Below, one piece after another: positions 25,159 to 34,194 of a stretch of 64,000 nucleotides of DNA (the stretch's first letter is position 1; each line of letters opens with the position of its first letter). Below the pieces are notes generated by a model, which saw only the letters and a program-made list of their open reading frames with translations, did no database searches and was not told where the DNA came from. The translations under genes and the position numbers were made by a program. This stretch comes from Ruminococcus callidus (GTDB lineage: Bacteria; Bacillota; Clostridia; Oscillospirales; Ruminococcaceae): contig NZ_JAJFCK010000015.1 in the NCBI RefSeq assembly GCF_020709055.1, positions 1-64,000 on the forward strand, given 5' to 3'.

Positions 25159-26337
25159 TTACTGTTCGGAAACCGCCTGAATTGCTGCTGCAAGCTGCGG
25201 ATCAGTTTTGCTGTTGGGATTGTCATAATCCACCTTTTCCTCGCCGGCTTCCACTTCCGCATCCGGCGTAATACCAACGCCGTGGTAGCATTCGCCACGC
25301 ACGGTACGGTATTTCGCCACAGTCAGCGTCAGTGCACCGCCGTTTGGAAGCTGCTGGGTATTCTGCATGATGCCCTTGCCGAACGTCGTCATTCCGATGA
25401 CTTTGCCCTTACCGAAATCGTGGAGAGAGGCTGCAAACAGCTCCGCAGCACTCGCTGTATTTCCATTTACCAGCACTGCCATAGGCAGATCGCACTCTCC
25501 CGCATCCGAAGTCACCAGCGTTCTGGTGGTGCCGTCCCGATAGGTCGCCACGGCAATGTCGCCCTCCGGCATTAGCGGATCCAGCACCTTCTCCAAGCTG
25601 CGCACCAGACCTCCGCCGTTGTCCCGCAGGTCGAAAACCAGTGCCTTTGCGCCGTCCTGAATCAGCTTGTCATAGATCGCCTGAAACTGTTCCGGCGTAT
25701 TGTCCTTAAACGAATCGATGCGGATGTAGCCGATTTGACCGTCCAGCATCTGTCCGGAGGCGGTGACAACTTCAATGTTCGCCCGTGTGACCTCCACTTC
25801 CAAGGTCTGTGTCTTTCGCTGTATCGTCAGCTTCACCTTGGTGTCCGGCTCTCCACGCACCGCCTGAACAGCATCCTGATAGCCAAGCTCGGCAACGTCT
25901 TTTCCGTCCACCGTCTGAATGATGTCGTCCGCCTGAATGCCGGCTTTTTCCGCCGGAGAATCCTTTGTCAGGGAAACCACCTGCAAATAATTTTCCTCGG
26001 TAAGTGTCACCGTCACGCCAATTCCCACCATCTGACCGGATTCGTCCGTCAGATAGGTCTGGTATTCCTCCGGTGTCCGGTACTGCGAATAGGGGTCATC
26101 CAACCCCGACACATAGCCTTTCATAGCGCCGTCCATGACCGCATCTTCATCCACATCGGTATAATAATTGGCGTTTACCGCCGATGCCAGCTGCGCAAGT
26201 TCCCCGTATGTCTTTTGGGTTCGAAACGCATAGAACACGCCGGTTGCCGTCCCCGCAGCCAGGAGCACACACAGGCAACAGAGCATCAGCAGCACAGACT
26301 TGCGTATCTTCACATGTTTCTTTTCCAATTTTCCCAC
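25159..26337 (-). CDS. S41-family carboxy-terminal processing protease (CtpA-like)
   Basis: A 392-residue membrane-anchored serine protease. An N-terminal transmembrane segment spans about 12-35, a PDZ domain about 100-185, and the S41 catalytic domain follows with the Ser in NGNTASAAELF and the Lys in TTFGKGIMQ. FDLRDNGGG is the conserved substrate-binding strand. The start is a GTG at 26337 with a weak AAAGG; TTG 26328 or GTG 26313 are alternatives. It follows ftsE, ftsX and the M23 hydrolase on one strand, so it may process the hydrolase or its partners. Confidence 0.92.
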   Translation of the reverse strand: MGKLEKKHVKIRKSVLLMLCCLCVLLAAGTATGVFYAFRTQKTYGELAQLASAVNANYYTDVDEDAVMDGAMKGYVSGLDDPYSQYRTPEEYQTYLTDESGQMVGIGVTVTLTEENYLQVVSLTKDSPAEKAGIQADDIIQTVDGKDVAELGYQDAVQAVRGEPDTKVKLTIQRKTQTLEVEVTRANIEVVTASGQMLDGQIGYIRIDSFKDNTPEQFQAIYDKLIQDGAKALVFDLRDNGGGLVRSLEKVLDPLMPEGDIAVATYRDGTTRTLVTSDAGECDLPMAVLVNGNTASAAELFAASLHDFGKGKVIGMTTFGKGIMQNTQQLPNGGALTLTVAKYRTVRGECYHGVGITPDAEVEAGEEKVDYDNPNSKTDPQLAAAIQAVSEQ

Positions 26338-26344
26338 AACCTTT

Positions 26345-26392
26345 CACAAAAAAGAGACAGAGAGATATCTGTTCCCCTGTCCCCTTTTATTG
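26345..26392 (-). terminator. Possible weak terminator between M23 and S41 genes
   Basis: Read on the minus strand, GGGGACAG can pair with CTGTCTC before six T. The long loop and imperfect stem suggest partial termination only. Confidence 0.4.
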
Positions 26393-26420
26393 TATGCAAA
26401 TTTCCGTTATTCAGAACAAA

Positions 26421-27929
26421 TTAGTACAGATAATCTGCCGGATTTACCTTGCTGCCGTTGACACGAACTTCAAAGTGCAGATGTGCACCGGTGGAGAATC
26501 CCGTACTTCCTACGTAACCGATGGTCTGTCCCTGACTTACCGTATCACCAACGGAAACCGTCAGAGAAGCCATATGGCCATACAGCGTGGAATAGGTGCC
26601 GTCGTGCTGAATTACCACATAGTTTCCATAGCCGCCGCCGCAGCCGCAGCTGGAGGACTTGCCGTAGTTATGCGGGCATCCGCTGACAGCCACAACAACG
26701 GTACCGCCACGAGAAGCGACAACGGCTGCGCCGTCGTTTCCGCCGGCAATGTCCAAAGCGCCGTGGAATGTACCCCAACGTGACTCATAGCCGCTGGAAA
26801 TGGTATAGAACCCCGGGCACGGCCATGTAAAACCAGCGCTGCTGTTGCCGCCGCTGCTATTGTTGTTATCCGTGCTGGGCGTTGTGTTGCTGTTGTTATT
26901 GTCGCTGCTGGAATTGTTATTGCTGCTATTGCTATTGGAATTCGAATTGCCGGAACTATTGCTGTTGGAATTAGAGTTTGAGCTGCTGTTATTCTGCTGC
27001 TGTTGCTGCTGTTGCTGCTGTGCCTCCTGCTGACGCTGTGCTGCAGCAGCTGCCTCGGCAGCTTCCTTCTGCTTCCGAGCTTCCTCTTCCTTACGCTTCT
27101 GCTCTTCCGCTGCCTTTGCGATGGCAGCCTTGATCTCTGCTTCCTCTGCATCCAGTTCCGCATTCTGCTTTTCCAGCGTGCTGACATCTGCATTCAGAGA
27201 TTCCTTTTCCCGTTCCATCTGCTCCTGCGCATCGCTGGTTTCCGAGTAGGTATCCTGCAAATCCATCAGCGCTGCGGAGAACTCGTCCTTCTTTGCCTGC
27301 TGGTCAGACTGCTGTTTGCTCAGGCTCTCCTGCTGCTTTTCCAGCTGCGCCTTCTTTTCGTTGCAGGTTTCCAGCTTGTCCTTCAGGGTGTTGACCAGAT
27401 CGTTGTCGTGATTTGCCACACGGGACATCAGCTCATACTTCGAGAGCAAGTCGTAAAAATCGGTTGCGCCAACCAGCGCAGATGCCAGACTGTCATTGCC
27501 CTGTACGTACATTGCACGCAGACGCATTTTGAACTCGTCCAAACCAATGGCGATATCCGCTTCCATGACGGTGATATCATCCTCAGCCTGTGCAATGGCG
27601 TCCTCTGTTTCGGAAATGGATGTTCCGATTCGCTTCAGCTCCTCCGAAACGATGTCCAAATTTTCCTGCTGCAATGCGATCTTTTCTTTCAGCGTCTTCT
27701 GGTACTGTTCATTCTCGTTCATGTTGGATTGCAGAGAGTCCAGTTTTTTCTGCTTCTCTGCGATCTTTGTCTCATTTGCCTGCCGCTCATCCTGCAATTC
27801 TGCAAGTGTTTTTGCCGAAACAGACATATCCCGAATGGGCAGATTTGCTGTAGACATTCCCGCCATCAGCAAAACTGCTGCCAGAATGGTGCTCATTGCA
27901 CGCAGTCCAATTTGTTTTCTTTTCCTCAT
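26421..27929 (-). CDS. M23 murein hydrolase with coiled coil (PcsB/EnvC-like)
   Basis: A 502-residue exported protein. A signal peptide (about 1-38) is followed by a long coiled coil (about 40-275), a Gln/Asn/Ser-rich linker (about 290-360) and a C-terminal M23 peptidase domain with FHGALDIAGG, YGHM and the zinc motif HLHFEV. Coiled-coil plus hydrolase proteins next to ftsEX are activated by FtsX across the membrane during division. TAGGAGG lies about 9 nt before the ATG at 27929, so the frame to 28121 inside ftsX is rejected. The G-H-M and HxH residues suggest a catalytically active domain. Confidence 0.92.
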   Translation of the reverse strand: MRKRKQIGLRAMSTILAAVLLMAGMSTANLPIRDMSVSAKTLAELQDERQANETKIAEKQKKLDSLQSNMNENEQYQKTLKEKIALQQENLDIVSEELKRIGTSISETEDAIAQAEDDITVMEADIAIGLDEFKMRLRAMYVQGNDSLASALVGATDFYDLLSKYELMSRVANHDNDLVNTLKDKLETCNEKKAQLEKQQESLSKQQSDQQAKKDEFSAALMDLQDTYSETSDAQEQMEREKESLNADVSTLEKQNAELDAEEAEIKAAIAKAAEEQKRKEEEARKQKEAAEAAAAAQRQQEAQQQQQQQQQNNSSSNSNSNSNSSGNSNSNSNSSNNNSSSDNNNSNTTPSTDNNNSSGGNSSAGFTWPCPGFYTISSGYESRWGTFHGALDIAGGNDGAAVVASRGGTVVVAVSGCPHNYGKSSSCGCGGGYGNYVVIQHDGTYSTLYGHMASLTVSVGDTVSQGQTIGYVGSTGFSTGAHLHFEVRVNGSKVNPADYLY

Positions 27930-28030
27930 AAAAAATTGCCTCCTAAGACGTGAGAACCGGCGCACCCTTTGGAATTTTTGCCAGTGCGCAGATCTTCGGA
28001 ATCCGTATCTTTTTTGCTGGATACGAACTC

Positions 28031-28936
28031 TTATACGTTCAGATGCTTTCTCATAGAAATCATACTGCCGAATGCCCCGAATAACATTCCTGCCCCCAAA
28101 TATGCCGCAGCAACCTCCCAAGCCAGATCACGGAACGGAATGATGCTGCCCATGCCGATAACAGACAGGATATCCACCTGTCCCGTCAGCAGATTGACCA
28201 TGGAATCATAGCCAAACCAGGTGACCGCCAAGGCGATACAGCCAGCAAGCAAACCGGTAATCATACCCTCAATGAAAAACGGAATCCGAATGAAGGAGTT
28301 GGTCGCTCCCACATACTTCATGATCTGAATCTCCTCCCGACGTGCGAACACGCTCGCCTTGGTCGCATTGGAAACAATCACAAGGGAGATGACGATGAGA
28401 GCTGCAATAATTACACTGAACACCACCGTGACAATCTTCCGCAGTTCTGTCAGAATGTTGACAAAATCCATGGGTGCACGGATGGAATAGATGTGATTGA
28501 GCTGGTCGATCTCATCGATGGTGGTGGAGATCTTCGAAATGTCCGAGATCTGAAGCCGGAAGCCGTCCAGAAGCGGGTTGTCATCGCCCAGAGAATCAAA
28601 CAGCACCTCGTAGTCCGACATGCTCTTTTTCAGATCCTGAAACGCCTCTTCCTTGGAATAGAAAGAGATACTGGAGATGTTATCAATCTGTTCCAGTTCG
28701 GTCTGGAATTCCGCTAGTTCCTGATCTGTCGTCCCCTCGTTCATGTAGACGATCACTTCATTTTTGTCTTCCACACCGCCGATTATGGAGGTGATGTTCA
28801 TGTAAAACAGCACAGACATCCCGACCAGCAGGAGGGAAACCAGCAAAACACAGAACGAGGCAAATGCCATCATCCGGTTTTTCCAGATATTTTCCACACC
28901 TTGTCCGATAAGGTACTTGACACCACTAGCCTTCAT
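28031..28936 (-). CDS. ftsX: Cell division protein FtsX (permease-like)
   Basis: A 301-residue membrane protein with four transmembrane segments: one at about 22-47, a large extracytoplasmic loop (about 50-170) and three in the C-terminal half. The loop is the part that contacts the wall hydrolase in this family. The ATG at 28936 overlaps the ftsE stop by 11 nt. It is followed by the M23 hydrolase. Some ATPase-driven complexes of this type work in sporulation as well as division. Confidence 0.93.
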   Translation of the reverse strand: MKASGVKYLIGQGVENIWKNRMMAFASFCVLLVSLLLVGMSVLFYMNITSIIGGVEDKNEVIVYMNEGTTDQELAEFQTELEQIDNISSISFYSKEEAFQDLKKSMSDYEVLFDSLGDDNPLLDGFRLQISDISKISTTIDEIDQLNHIYSIRAPMDFVNILTELRKIVTVVFSVIIAALIVISLVIVSNATKASVFARREEIQIMKYVGATNSFIRIPFFIEGMITGLLAGCIALAVTWFGYDSMVNLLTGQVDILSVIGMGSIIPFRDLAWEVAAAYLGAGMLFGAFGSMISMRKHLNV

Positions 28937-29615
28937 GGATCAGATTCCCTCCAATCACTTCATCAAAGACAATTCTGCCCTGATCAATGTTGATGATCCG
29001 TCCGCCGAACTGGCGCACAAGGCTGTGCTCATGGGTGACCATGAGCACGGTTGTCCCGATATCATTGATGCCCTGCAGCAGTTCCACAATCTCGTAGGAC
29101 AGCTCAGGATCGATGTTTCCCGTCGGCTCGTCGGCGATAATCAGCTGCGGGTCGTTGACCAGTGCACGTGCAATGGCAACACGCTGCATCTCACCGCCGG
29201 ACAGCTCGTCCGGATAGGAGTATGCCTTCTCCTGCAAGCCCACCAGGCCGATTACATACGGCACACGCTTTCGAATGTACTTAGTCGGCGCATCGATAAC
29301 CCGCAGGACAAAGGCGACGTTCTCATACACCGTCATAGACGGAATCAGACGAAAGTCCTGAAAAACAAATCCAATGGTACGGCGCAGCGCAGGAATCCGC
29401 CGCCGCCGCAGCTTGTTCAAATGGTATCCATTGACATAAATCGAGCCGCTTGTGGGGTTGATCTCTTTGAGAATCAGCTTGATCATGGTACTTTTTCCGG
29501 CACCGGACGCACCCACGACAAAAGCAAAATCTCCGTCATTGATCTTTAAGTTTACGTTGTGCAGTGCATCTACGCCGCTGGAGTATGTCACAGACACATC
29601 CTTCAGTTCTACCAT
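28926..29615 (-). CDS. ftsE: Cell division ATP-binding protein FtsE
   Basis: A 229-residue ABC ATPase. Walker A is GASGAGKST at about 36-44, the signature LSGGEMQRVAIARAL, and Walker B IIADEPTGNIDP. With FtsX it forms a mechanotransmission complex that activates peptidoglycan hydrolysis. GAAAGGA lies about 13 nt before the ATG. It heads the ftsE-ftsX-M23-S41 cluster. Confidence 0.95.
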   Translation of the reverse strand: MVELKDVSVTYSSGVDALHNVNLKINDGDFAFVVGASGAGKSTMIKLILKEINPTSGSIYVNGYHLNKLRRRRIPALRRTIGFVFQDFRLIPSMTVYENVAFVLRVIDAPTKYIRKRVPYVIGLVGLQEKAYSYPDELSGGEMQRVAIARALVNDPQLIIADEPTGNIDPELSYEIVELLQGINDIGTTVLMVTHEHSLVRQFGGRIINIDQGRIVFDEVIGGNLIHEG

Positions 29616-29737
29616 AGTTCACACACATCCTTTCACTTGTCAGTTTCCCGCAAGAGTCCGGCAAAACGGCCGTTGCACAGGAACACCGCCGATGCTGCCA
29701 TGTGCCACGCTGCACCGGCGGCAATTCCACCTATCTC

Positions 29738-29820
29738 AGAGCCTGTTGTAGGGCAAGGCTCAGCATTTGCTTTTTACCGATTTGCGAGAATCTCAGAATT
29801 TTGCCGGATTCGAAGAAAGG
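29738..29820. repeat. Single-arm relative of the MITE-like element
   Basis: Starting AGAGCCTGTT, this stretch then carries CTTTTTACCGATTTGCG, ATTTTGCCGG and AAGAAA in the same order and similar spacing as an arm of the 24791-25017 palindrome, with about 19 extra bases near the start. No second arm is visible. It overlaps the last codons of the PucR-type gene, so chance similarity remains possible. Confidence 0.35.
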
Positions 29821-30878
29821 TATTTCTTTACCATCAGCGCAATCTTGAAGATGATCGCATGGTCAAATTCCCGCAGATCCAGACCGGTCAGCTTCTTGAT
29901 CTTCTCCAGACGGTACACCAGTGTGTTCCGGTGTACAAACAGCTTTCTGGAGGTTTCTGAAACGTTCAGGCTGTTCTCGAAGAATTTCTGAATGGTAAAG
30001 AGGGTTTCATGATCCAGCGAATCAATGCTGCCACGCTTGAACACCTCGTGCAGGAATGTCTCGCACAGTGTGGTAGGCAGATGATAGATCAGGCGGGCGA
30101 TGCCCAGATTGTCGTAGCTGACAATTGCCTTATCGGTATCAAATACCTTGCCCACTTCCAGTGCCATCTGCGCCTCCTTGAAGGAGCGGGAGAGTTCCTT
30201 GACGTTGTTGACGATAGTACCAATGCCCACATTGACACGGGTATAGAACTCGCTGCTGAGCGTGTCTGCAATGGAACGTGCCAGCTTTTCCAAGTCCTTT
30301 TCGTCGACAGCGCCTTTGATCTCCTTGACCAGAACGATGTCGGTTTCCGAAATGGTAAAGACGAAGTCCTTGTTCTTGTCCGGAAACAGGTTCTGGATGA
30401 CATCATAGGCGGAAACATCGTTGGCAGAGATGATGCGGATCAGCAGAACCACACGGCTGACCTCCGAATTGAAGTGCAGCTCTCTTGCCTTTACTACGAT
30501 ATCTCCCGGCAGCACATTGTCCAGTACCACGTTCTTGATGAAATTGTTCCGGTCATATTTCTCATCGTAGTACTGCTTGATATTGAACAGGGAGATTGCA
30601 AGGATATTGGCGTACTTTGCAGCAGTGTCATCCATGCCCTCCACGAAAACGGCATACTCCGGCTTTGCCCGTGAGCCGAACGGCTTATAGGTGTAGCCGT
30701 CCCGAATGAAAATGTCGTGCACATCGCTGAGATCCAGCGACACGAATTCATTGGTCGTCCCGACCTTGGTCAGATCGCTGCATGCAATAATGGTAGCGGT
30801 GTCATCGACTACGCCGACGGTTGCATCGATGGTGTCCCGCATCTGATGTACCAGTCCTTGAAATAATCTATTCGACAT
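29793..30878 (-). CDS. PucR/CdaR-type transcriptional regulator
   Basis: A 361-residue regulator. The N-terminal half resembles a sensor domain, the middle a GGDEF-like CdaR region (about 190-265), and the C-terminus a PucR helix-turn-helix with LNVSETSRKLFVHRNTLVYR. Targets of this family are often catabolic genes. The start at 30878 has AGAGGG about 11 nt upstream; the frame to 30926 adds unsupported residues. It stands alone and the neighbours do not suggest an effector. The last codons overlap a possible repeat arm. Confidence 0.82.
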   Translation of the reverse strand: MSNRLFQGLVHQMRDTIDATVGVVDDTATIIACSDLTKVGTTNEFVSLDLSDVHDIFIRDGYTYKPFGSRAKPEYAVFVEGMDDTAAKYANILAISLFNIKQYYDEKYDRNNFIKNVVLDNVLPGDIVVKARELHFNSEVSRVVLLIRIISANDVSAYDVIQNLFPDKNKDFVFTISETDIVLVKEIKGAVDEKDLEKLARSIADTLSSEFYTRVNVGIGTIVNNVKELSRSFKEAQMALEVGKVFDTDKAIVSYDNLGIARLIYHLPTTLCETFLHEVFKRGSIDSLDHETLFTIQKFFENSLNVSETSRKLFVHRNTLVYRLEKIKKLTGLDLREFDHAIIFKIALMVKKYLSSNPAKF

Positions 30879-31084
30879 ATTAGAACAACCCTCTTTCTTT
30901 TTGCTGTCACATAATCGCCTGTTCAATATATTACAAATTGTAACACATTATCTTGCGGCATATGTGAACGTGTCGTAAAATTTATACGGATATCTTCCGG
31001 TATTCCTGCTTTTTCTGCGTTTTTTCCAAATTTTTAGGAGGCGATTCGCCCGATATCTGTAACTCATTTGTAACCGCAAAAGAA

Positions 31085-32788
31085 TTACATGCTCTCCGGA
31101 CAGGTGACTTTCAGGATGTGCAGCACATTGGAAATGCCCTGCCGTGCAGCCTCACACAGCAGCAGTCTCGCCTGCTGAAGCTCCGGTGTTTCAGCGTATT
31201 TGATGCTGCATGCGTCGTAGAATTTGTGGAACAGGGTTGCCAGCTCGGTGGCGTACTTGGTCACCTTGGACGGGTCGTATGCCTTGGCGGCAGCGTCCAG
31301 TTCCGACGGCAGTGAAGCCAGATGACGGATCAGTTCCAGCTCCTGCGGCTGCTTCAGCAGTGCCAGCGCATCTTTCTTACACTGTTCCAGCGTCACACCC
31401 TGCTCTGCCATGGTGCGCAGCAGGCTGCAAATTCTGGCGTGTGCGTACTGCACATAGTAGACAGGGTTCTTGGAGGACTGCTCCACAGCGAGATCCAGAT
31501 CGAATTCGAAGTGGGAGTTTGCCTCTCTGGTGTTGAAGAAGAAGCGTGCTGCATCCAGCGGAATCTCGTCCAGCAGTGTGACCAGTGTGATTGCCTTGCC
31601 GCTGCGCTTGGAGAGTTTTACCACTTCTCCGTCACGCATCAGCATTACCATCTGCATCAAAACCACATCCAAACGGCTTGCATCTGCGCCCAGTGCCGTC
31701 AGCGCCGCTTTCAGGCGGGGCACATAGCCGTGGTGGTCGGCACCCAGAACGTCGATTGCCTTGTCGAATTTCCGCACCATCAGCTTATTATAGTGGTATG
31801 CGATATCCGGCACGACATAGGTCGGGATTCCGTTGGCACGAACCAGCACGAAATCCTTGTCTGCGCCGAAGTCGGTCGCCTTGAACCAAACTGCGCCCTC
31901 CTGCTCATAGGTGTAGCCACGCTTGGTCAGCTCTTCTACCACCCACTTTACCTGACCGTTCTGGTGCAGGGTGCTCTCACAGAACCAGTTATCATAGACA
32001 ATGCGGTATTTTTTCAGATCACGCTCCAGACCAGCGATGTTCTTCGGCAATGCAAACGCCACCAGCGCATCCCGTCTGGTCTGAGAATCGCAGTTTACGT
32101 ATTTGTCGCCGTTTTCTGCGATAAAGTTCTCCGCATGCTCTGTGATGTCGGCGCCATGGTAGGCATCCTCCGGCATCTCCACAGACGGGTCAAAGTGCTG
32201 GAGATAGCGCACTTCCAGAGAAGTGGCGAACTTCTGGATCTGGTTGCCGGCATCATTGACGTAGAACTCACGCTCTACCTCCCAGCCAGTCCAGCTGAGA
32301 ATCTCCGCCAGGCTGTCGCCCAGCGCACCGCCTCTGGCATTGCCCACGTGCATCGGGCCGGTGGGGTTTGCGGAGACAAATTCCACCAGCGCACGCTTAC
32401 CGGCGCCGGTCTGTGTTTTGCCGTAGGTGTCCTTTTCTGTCAGGACGGTTTCCACAACCTTGGAAAACCATTCCGGCTTCAGAAAAAAGTTCAGAAAGCC
32501 GGGGCCGGCGATTTCCGCACGGTCAAAGATCGTGCCATGCAAGGAGATCGACTCCAAAATCAGTTCGGCAATTTTGCGAGGTGCCATTCGGAATGCCTTG
32601 GCGCTCACCATTGCCACATTGGCTGCGAAATCACCGTGGGACTTATCCGCCGGAATTTCCACACGAAATGCAGGAAGCGGAACAGCCGGCACTTTTTCCT
32701 CTGCCACCATTCTTCCCAGTCCCTCCATCAGCAGTTCGTGCAGCTGGTCTGCTGCCTCTCTGATACAATCCGCCATTTTTCTATCCAT
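31085..32788 (-). CDS. argS: Arginyl-tRNA synthetase
   Basis: A 567-residue class I synthetase charging tRNA-Arg. The HIGH-type motif is SANPTGPMHVGNARGG and the KMSKS-equivalent is VVKLSKRSGK. An N-terminal tRNA-recognition domain and a C-terminal DALR helical domain flank the catalytic core. AAAGGA abuts the ATG at 32788, so the in-frame ATG at 32776 may be the true start. DUF1934 lies upstream on the same strand, as in Bacillus ywiB-argS. Confidence 0.95.
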   Translation of the reverse strand: MDRKMADCIREAADQLHELLMEGLGRMVAEEKVPAVPLPAFRVEIPADKSHGDFAANVAMVSAKAFRMAPRKIAELILESISLHGTIFDRAEIAGPGFLNFFLKPEWFSKVVETVLTEKDTYGKTQTGAGKRALVEFVSANPTGPMHVGNARGGALGDSLAEILSWTGWEVEREFYVNDAGNQIQKFATSLEVRYLQHFDPSVEMPEDAYHGADITEHAENFIAENGDKYVNCDSQTRRDALVAFALPKNIAGLERDLKKYRIVYDNWFCESTLHQNGQVKWVVEELTKRGYTYEQEGAVWFKATDFGADKDFVLVRANGIPTYVVPDIAYHYNKLMVRKFDKAIDVLGADHHGYVPRLKAALTALGADASRLDVVLMQMVMLMRDGEVVKLSKRSGKAITLVTLLDEIPLDAARFFFNTREANSHFEFDLDLAVEQSSKNPVYYVQYAHARICSLLRTMAEQGVTLEQCKKDALALLKQPQELELIRHLASLPSELDAAAKAYDPSKVTKYATELATLFHKFYDACSIKYAETPELQQARLLLCEAARQGISNVLHILKVTCPESM

Positions 32789-32828
32789 TCCTTTCTGTGC
32801 AGCATAAACCGCCGCAAGTTCTTTTCTT

Positions 32829-33272
32829 CTATTTCTCGGATTCGTTTCGTTTCCACACCAGTTCAATGGTATTTTCCGACAGGAACGCCGAGTTCATATC
32901 AATGGTATATGCCATGAAAATCTTTCCGCCCTCCGGCGTCTCCTCAAACACAAGTTCGTCTGTTTCAATGCCGAGAGCCATATTACCGTACGGAGTGTTG
33001 TACACGCTGAAATGTTTCTTTCCGATTTCCAGAATCAGGTTTGAGTTTGCCGTACCGGAGCGCATGACGTTTACCAGCATTCCGGTGTCGCTCTGCTCCA
33101 CACGCACCATCGTCGTAGAGCCGACAAAGCCGGTTACCTCCGAATCCTCATAGGAAAGTTCCAGCACGCCGTCTTTTCGCTGACATGTTCCGAGGGTGTC
33201 CAGTTCCGTTTCTTCCGCTTCGTTTTCCCGACCCTGCTGGGTACTTTTGAGGGTAATAATAACTGATTCCAT
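32829..33272 (-). CDS. DUF1934 beta-barrel protein (YwiB-like)
   Basis: A 147-residue calycin-like beta-barrel protein of the DUF1934 family, uncharacterised. The ATG at 33272 has AAAGGAAG about 9 nt upstream. Placement directly before argS is conserved in Bacillota. It lies 20 nt after murI, so murI-DUF1934-argS may be one transcript. Confidence 0.82.
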   Translation of the reverse strand: MESVIITLKSTQQGRENEAEETELDTLGTCQRKDGVLELSYEDSEVTGFVGSTTMVRVEQSDTGMLVNVMRSGTANSNLILEIGKKHFSVYNTPYGNMALGIETDELVFEETPEGGKIFMAYTIDMNSAFLSENTIELVWKRNESEK

Positions 33273-33292
33273 GGCTTTTGCTTCCTTTCCCA

Positions 33293-34096
33293 TCACAGGC
33301 TGCACCGGAACACCTTTCCCACCACGTCCTGATGGAGGAAGTGTCCTGCGTTCTCGATGAACATCTCGGTGCTGTCGCTGACATAATAGGTGTTCTCCCC
33401 TGGTTCTTTCCGGTCAGAGAGCAGATCCCGTGCCTCCAGACAGCGCCGTGCGTACTTGGCAGCTTCTGCGCCGGAGGAGATCAGCTGCACCTCCGGCCCC
33501 ATCAGGTCTGCGATCACCTCCCGAATCACCGGATAGTGAGTGCAGCCCAGAATCAGGGTATCCACGCCCTCTTTGCGCACCGGCTCCAGGTACTCCTCTG
33601 CCACCAGCCGTGTCACCGGATTCCGGAAATCGGTGTACCCGTTTTCCACGAGGTGCACGAACAGCGGACATGCCTGCGAGATCACGGCGACCTCCGGCCG
33701 AAGCTTGTGAATCGCCTTTTCGTAGCTGCCGCTGCGCACAGTCGCCGGAGTGCCAATGATTCCGATTCTGCCGTTCTTAGTGATGCGGCAGGCAGTTTCT
33801 GCTGCCGGAAGTACGACACCGGTAAAGGGCAGATCCGTGACGAACGGCCGGTCGCCAACCACAGAGCTGACCGTTCCGCACGCTGCGATAATCATCTTCA
33901 CCGCATGCTGCCGCAGAAATGCCACATCCTCCCTGGCATAGCGCATGATGGTTTCCGGACTGCGGCTTCCGTAGGGAATCCGTGCCGTATCTCCAAAGTA
34001 AATGATATTCTCCTGCGGCAGGATGGCATTCAGCTCCTTCACTGCCGTCAATCCGCCCATTCCGGAATCGAACACGCCGATTGCATCATTTCTCAT
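33293..34096 (-). CDS. murI: Glutamate racemase
   Basis: A 267-residue cytosolic enzyme making D-glutamate for peptidoglycan. The two catalytic Cys appear in AACGTVSS and GCTHYPV, with GVFDSGMGGLT at the N-terminus. The start is uncertain: ATG 34096 fits the family length but has only GGAA upstream, while ATG 34147 adds 17 residues and has no Shine-Dalgarno. Upstream on the same strand is ddl, 47-98 nt away. Confidence 0.93.
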   Translation of the reverse strand: MRNDAIGVFDSGMGGLTAVKELNAILPQENIIYFGDTARIPYGSRSPETIMRYAREDVAFLRQHAVKMIIAACGTVSSVVGDRPFVTDLPFTGVVLPAAETACRITKNGRIGIIGTPATVRSGSYEKAIHKLRPEVAVISQACPLFVHLVENGYTDFRNPVTRLVAEEYLEPVRKEGVDTLILGCTHYPVIREVIADLMGPEVQLISSGAEAAKYARRCLEARDLLSDRKEPGENTYYVSDSTEMFIENAGHFLHQDVVGKVFRCSL

Positions 34097-34194
34097 AAAT
34101 TCCAGTTGCCGCCGGTTTTCGTCTGTCGGCGGCTCTCCTTTCCGCATTGCTAAGCATTTGCACTGAGTTCAGAAATATCTCTGAACCCGTCATC

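Noticed and set aside
31322..32917. 531-residue plus-strand frame opposite argS
   Set aside because: Antisense shadow of the conserved synthetase gene without start signals.
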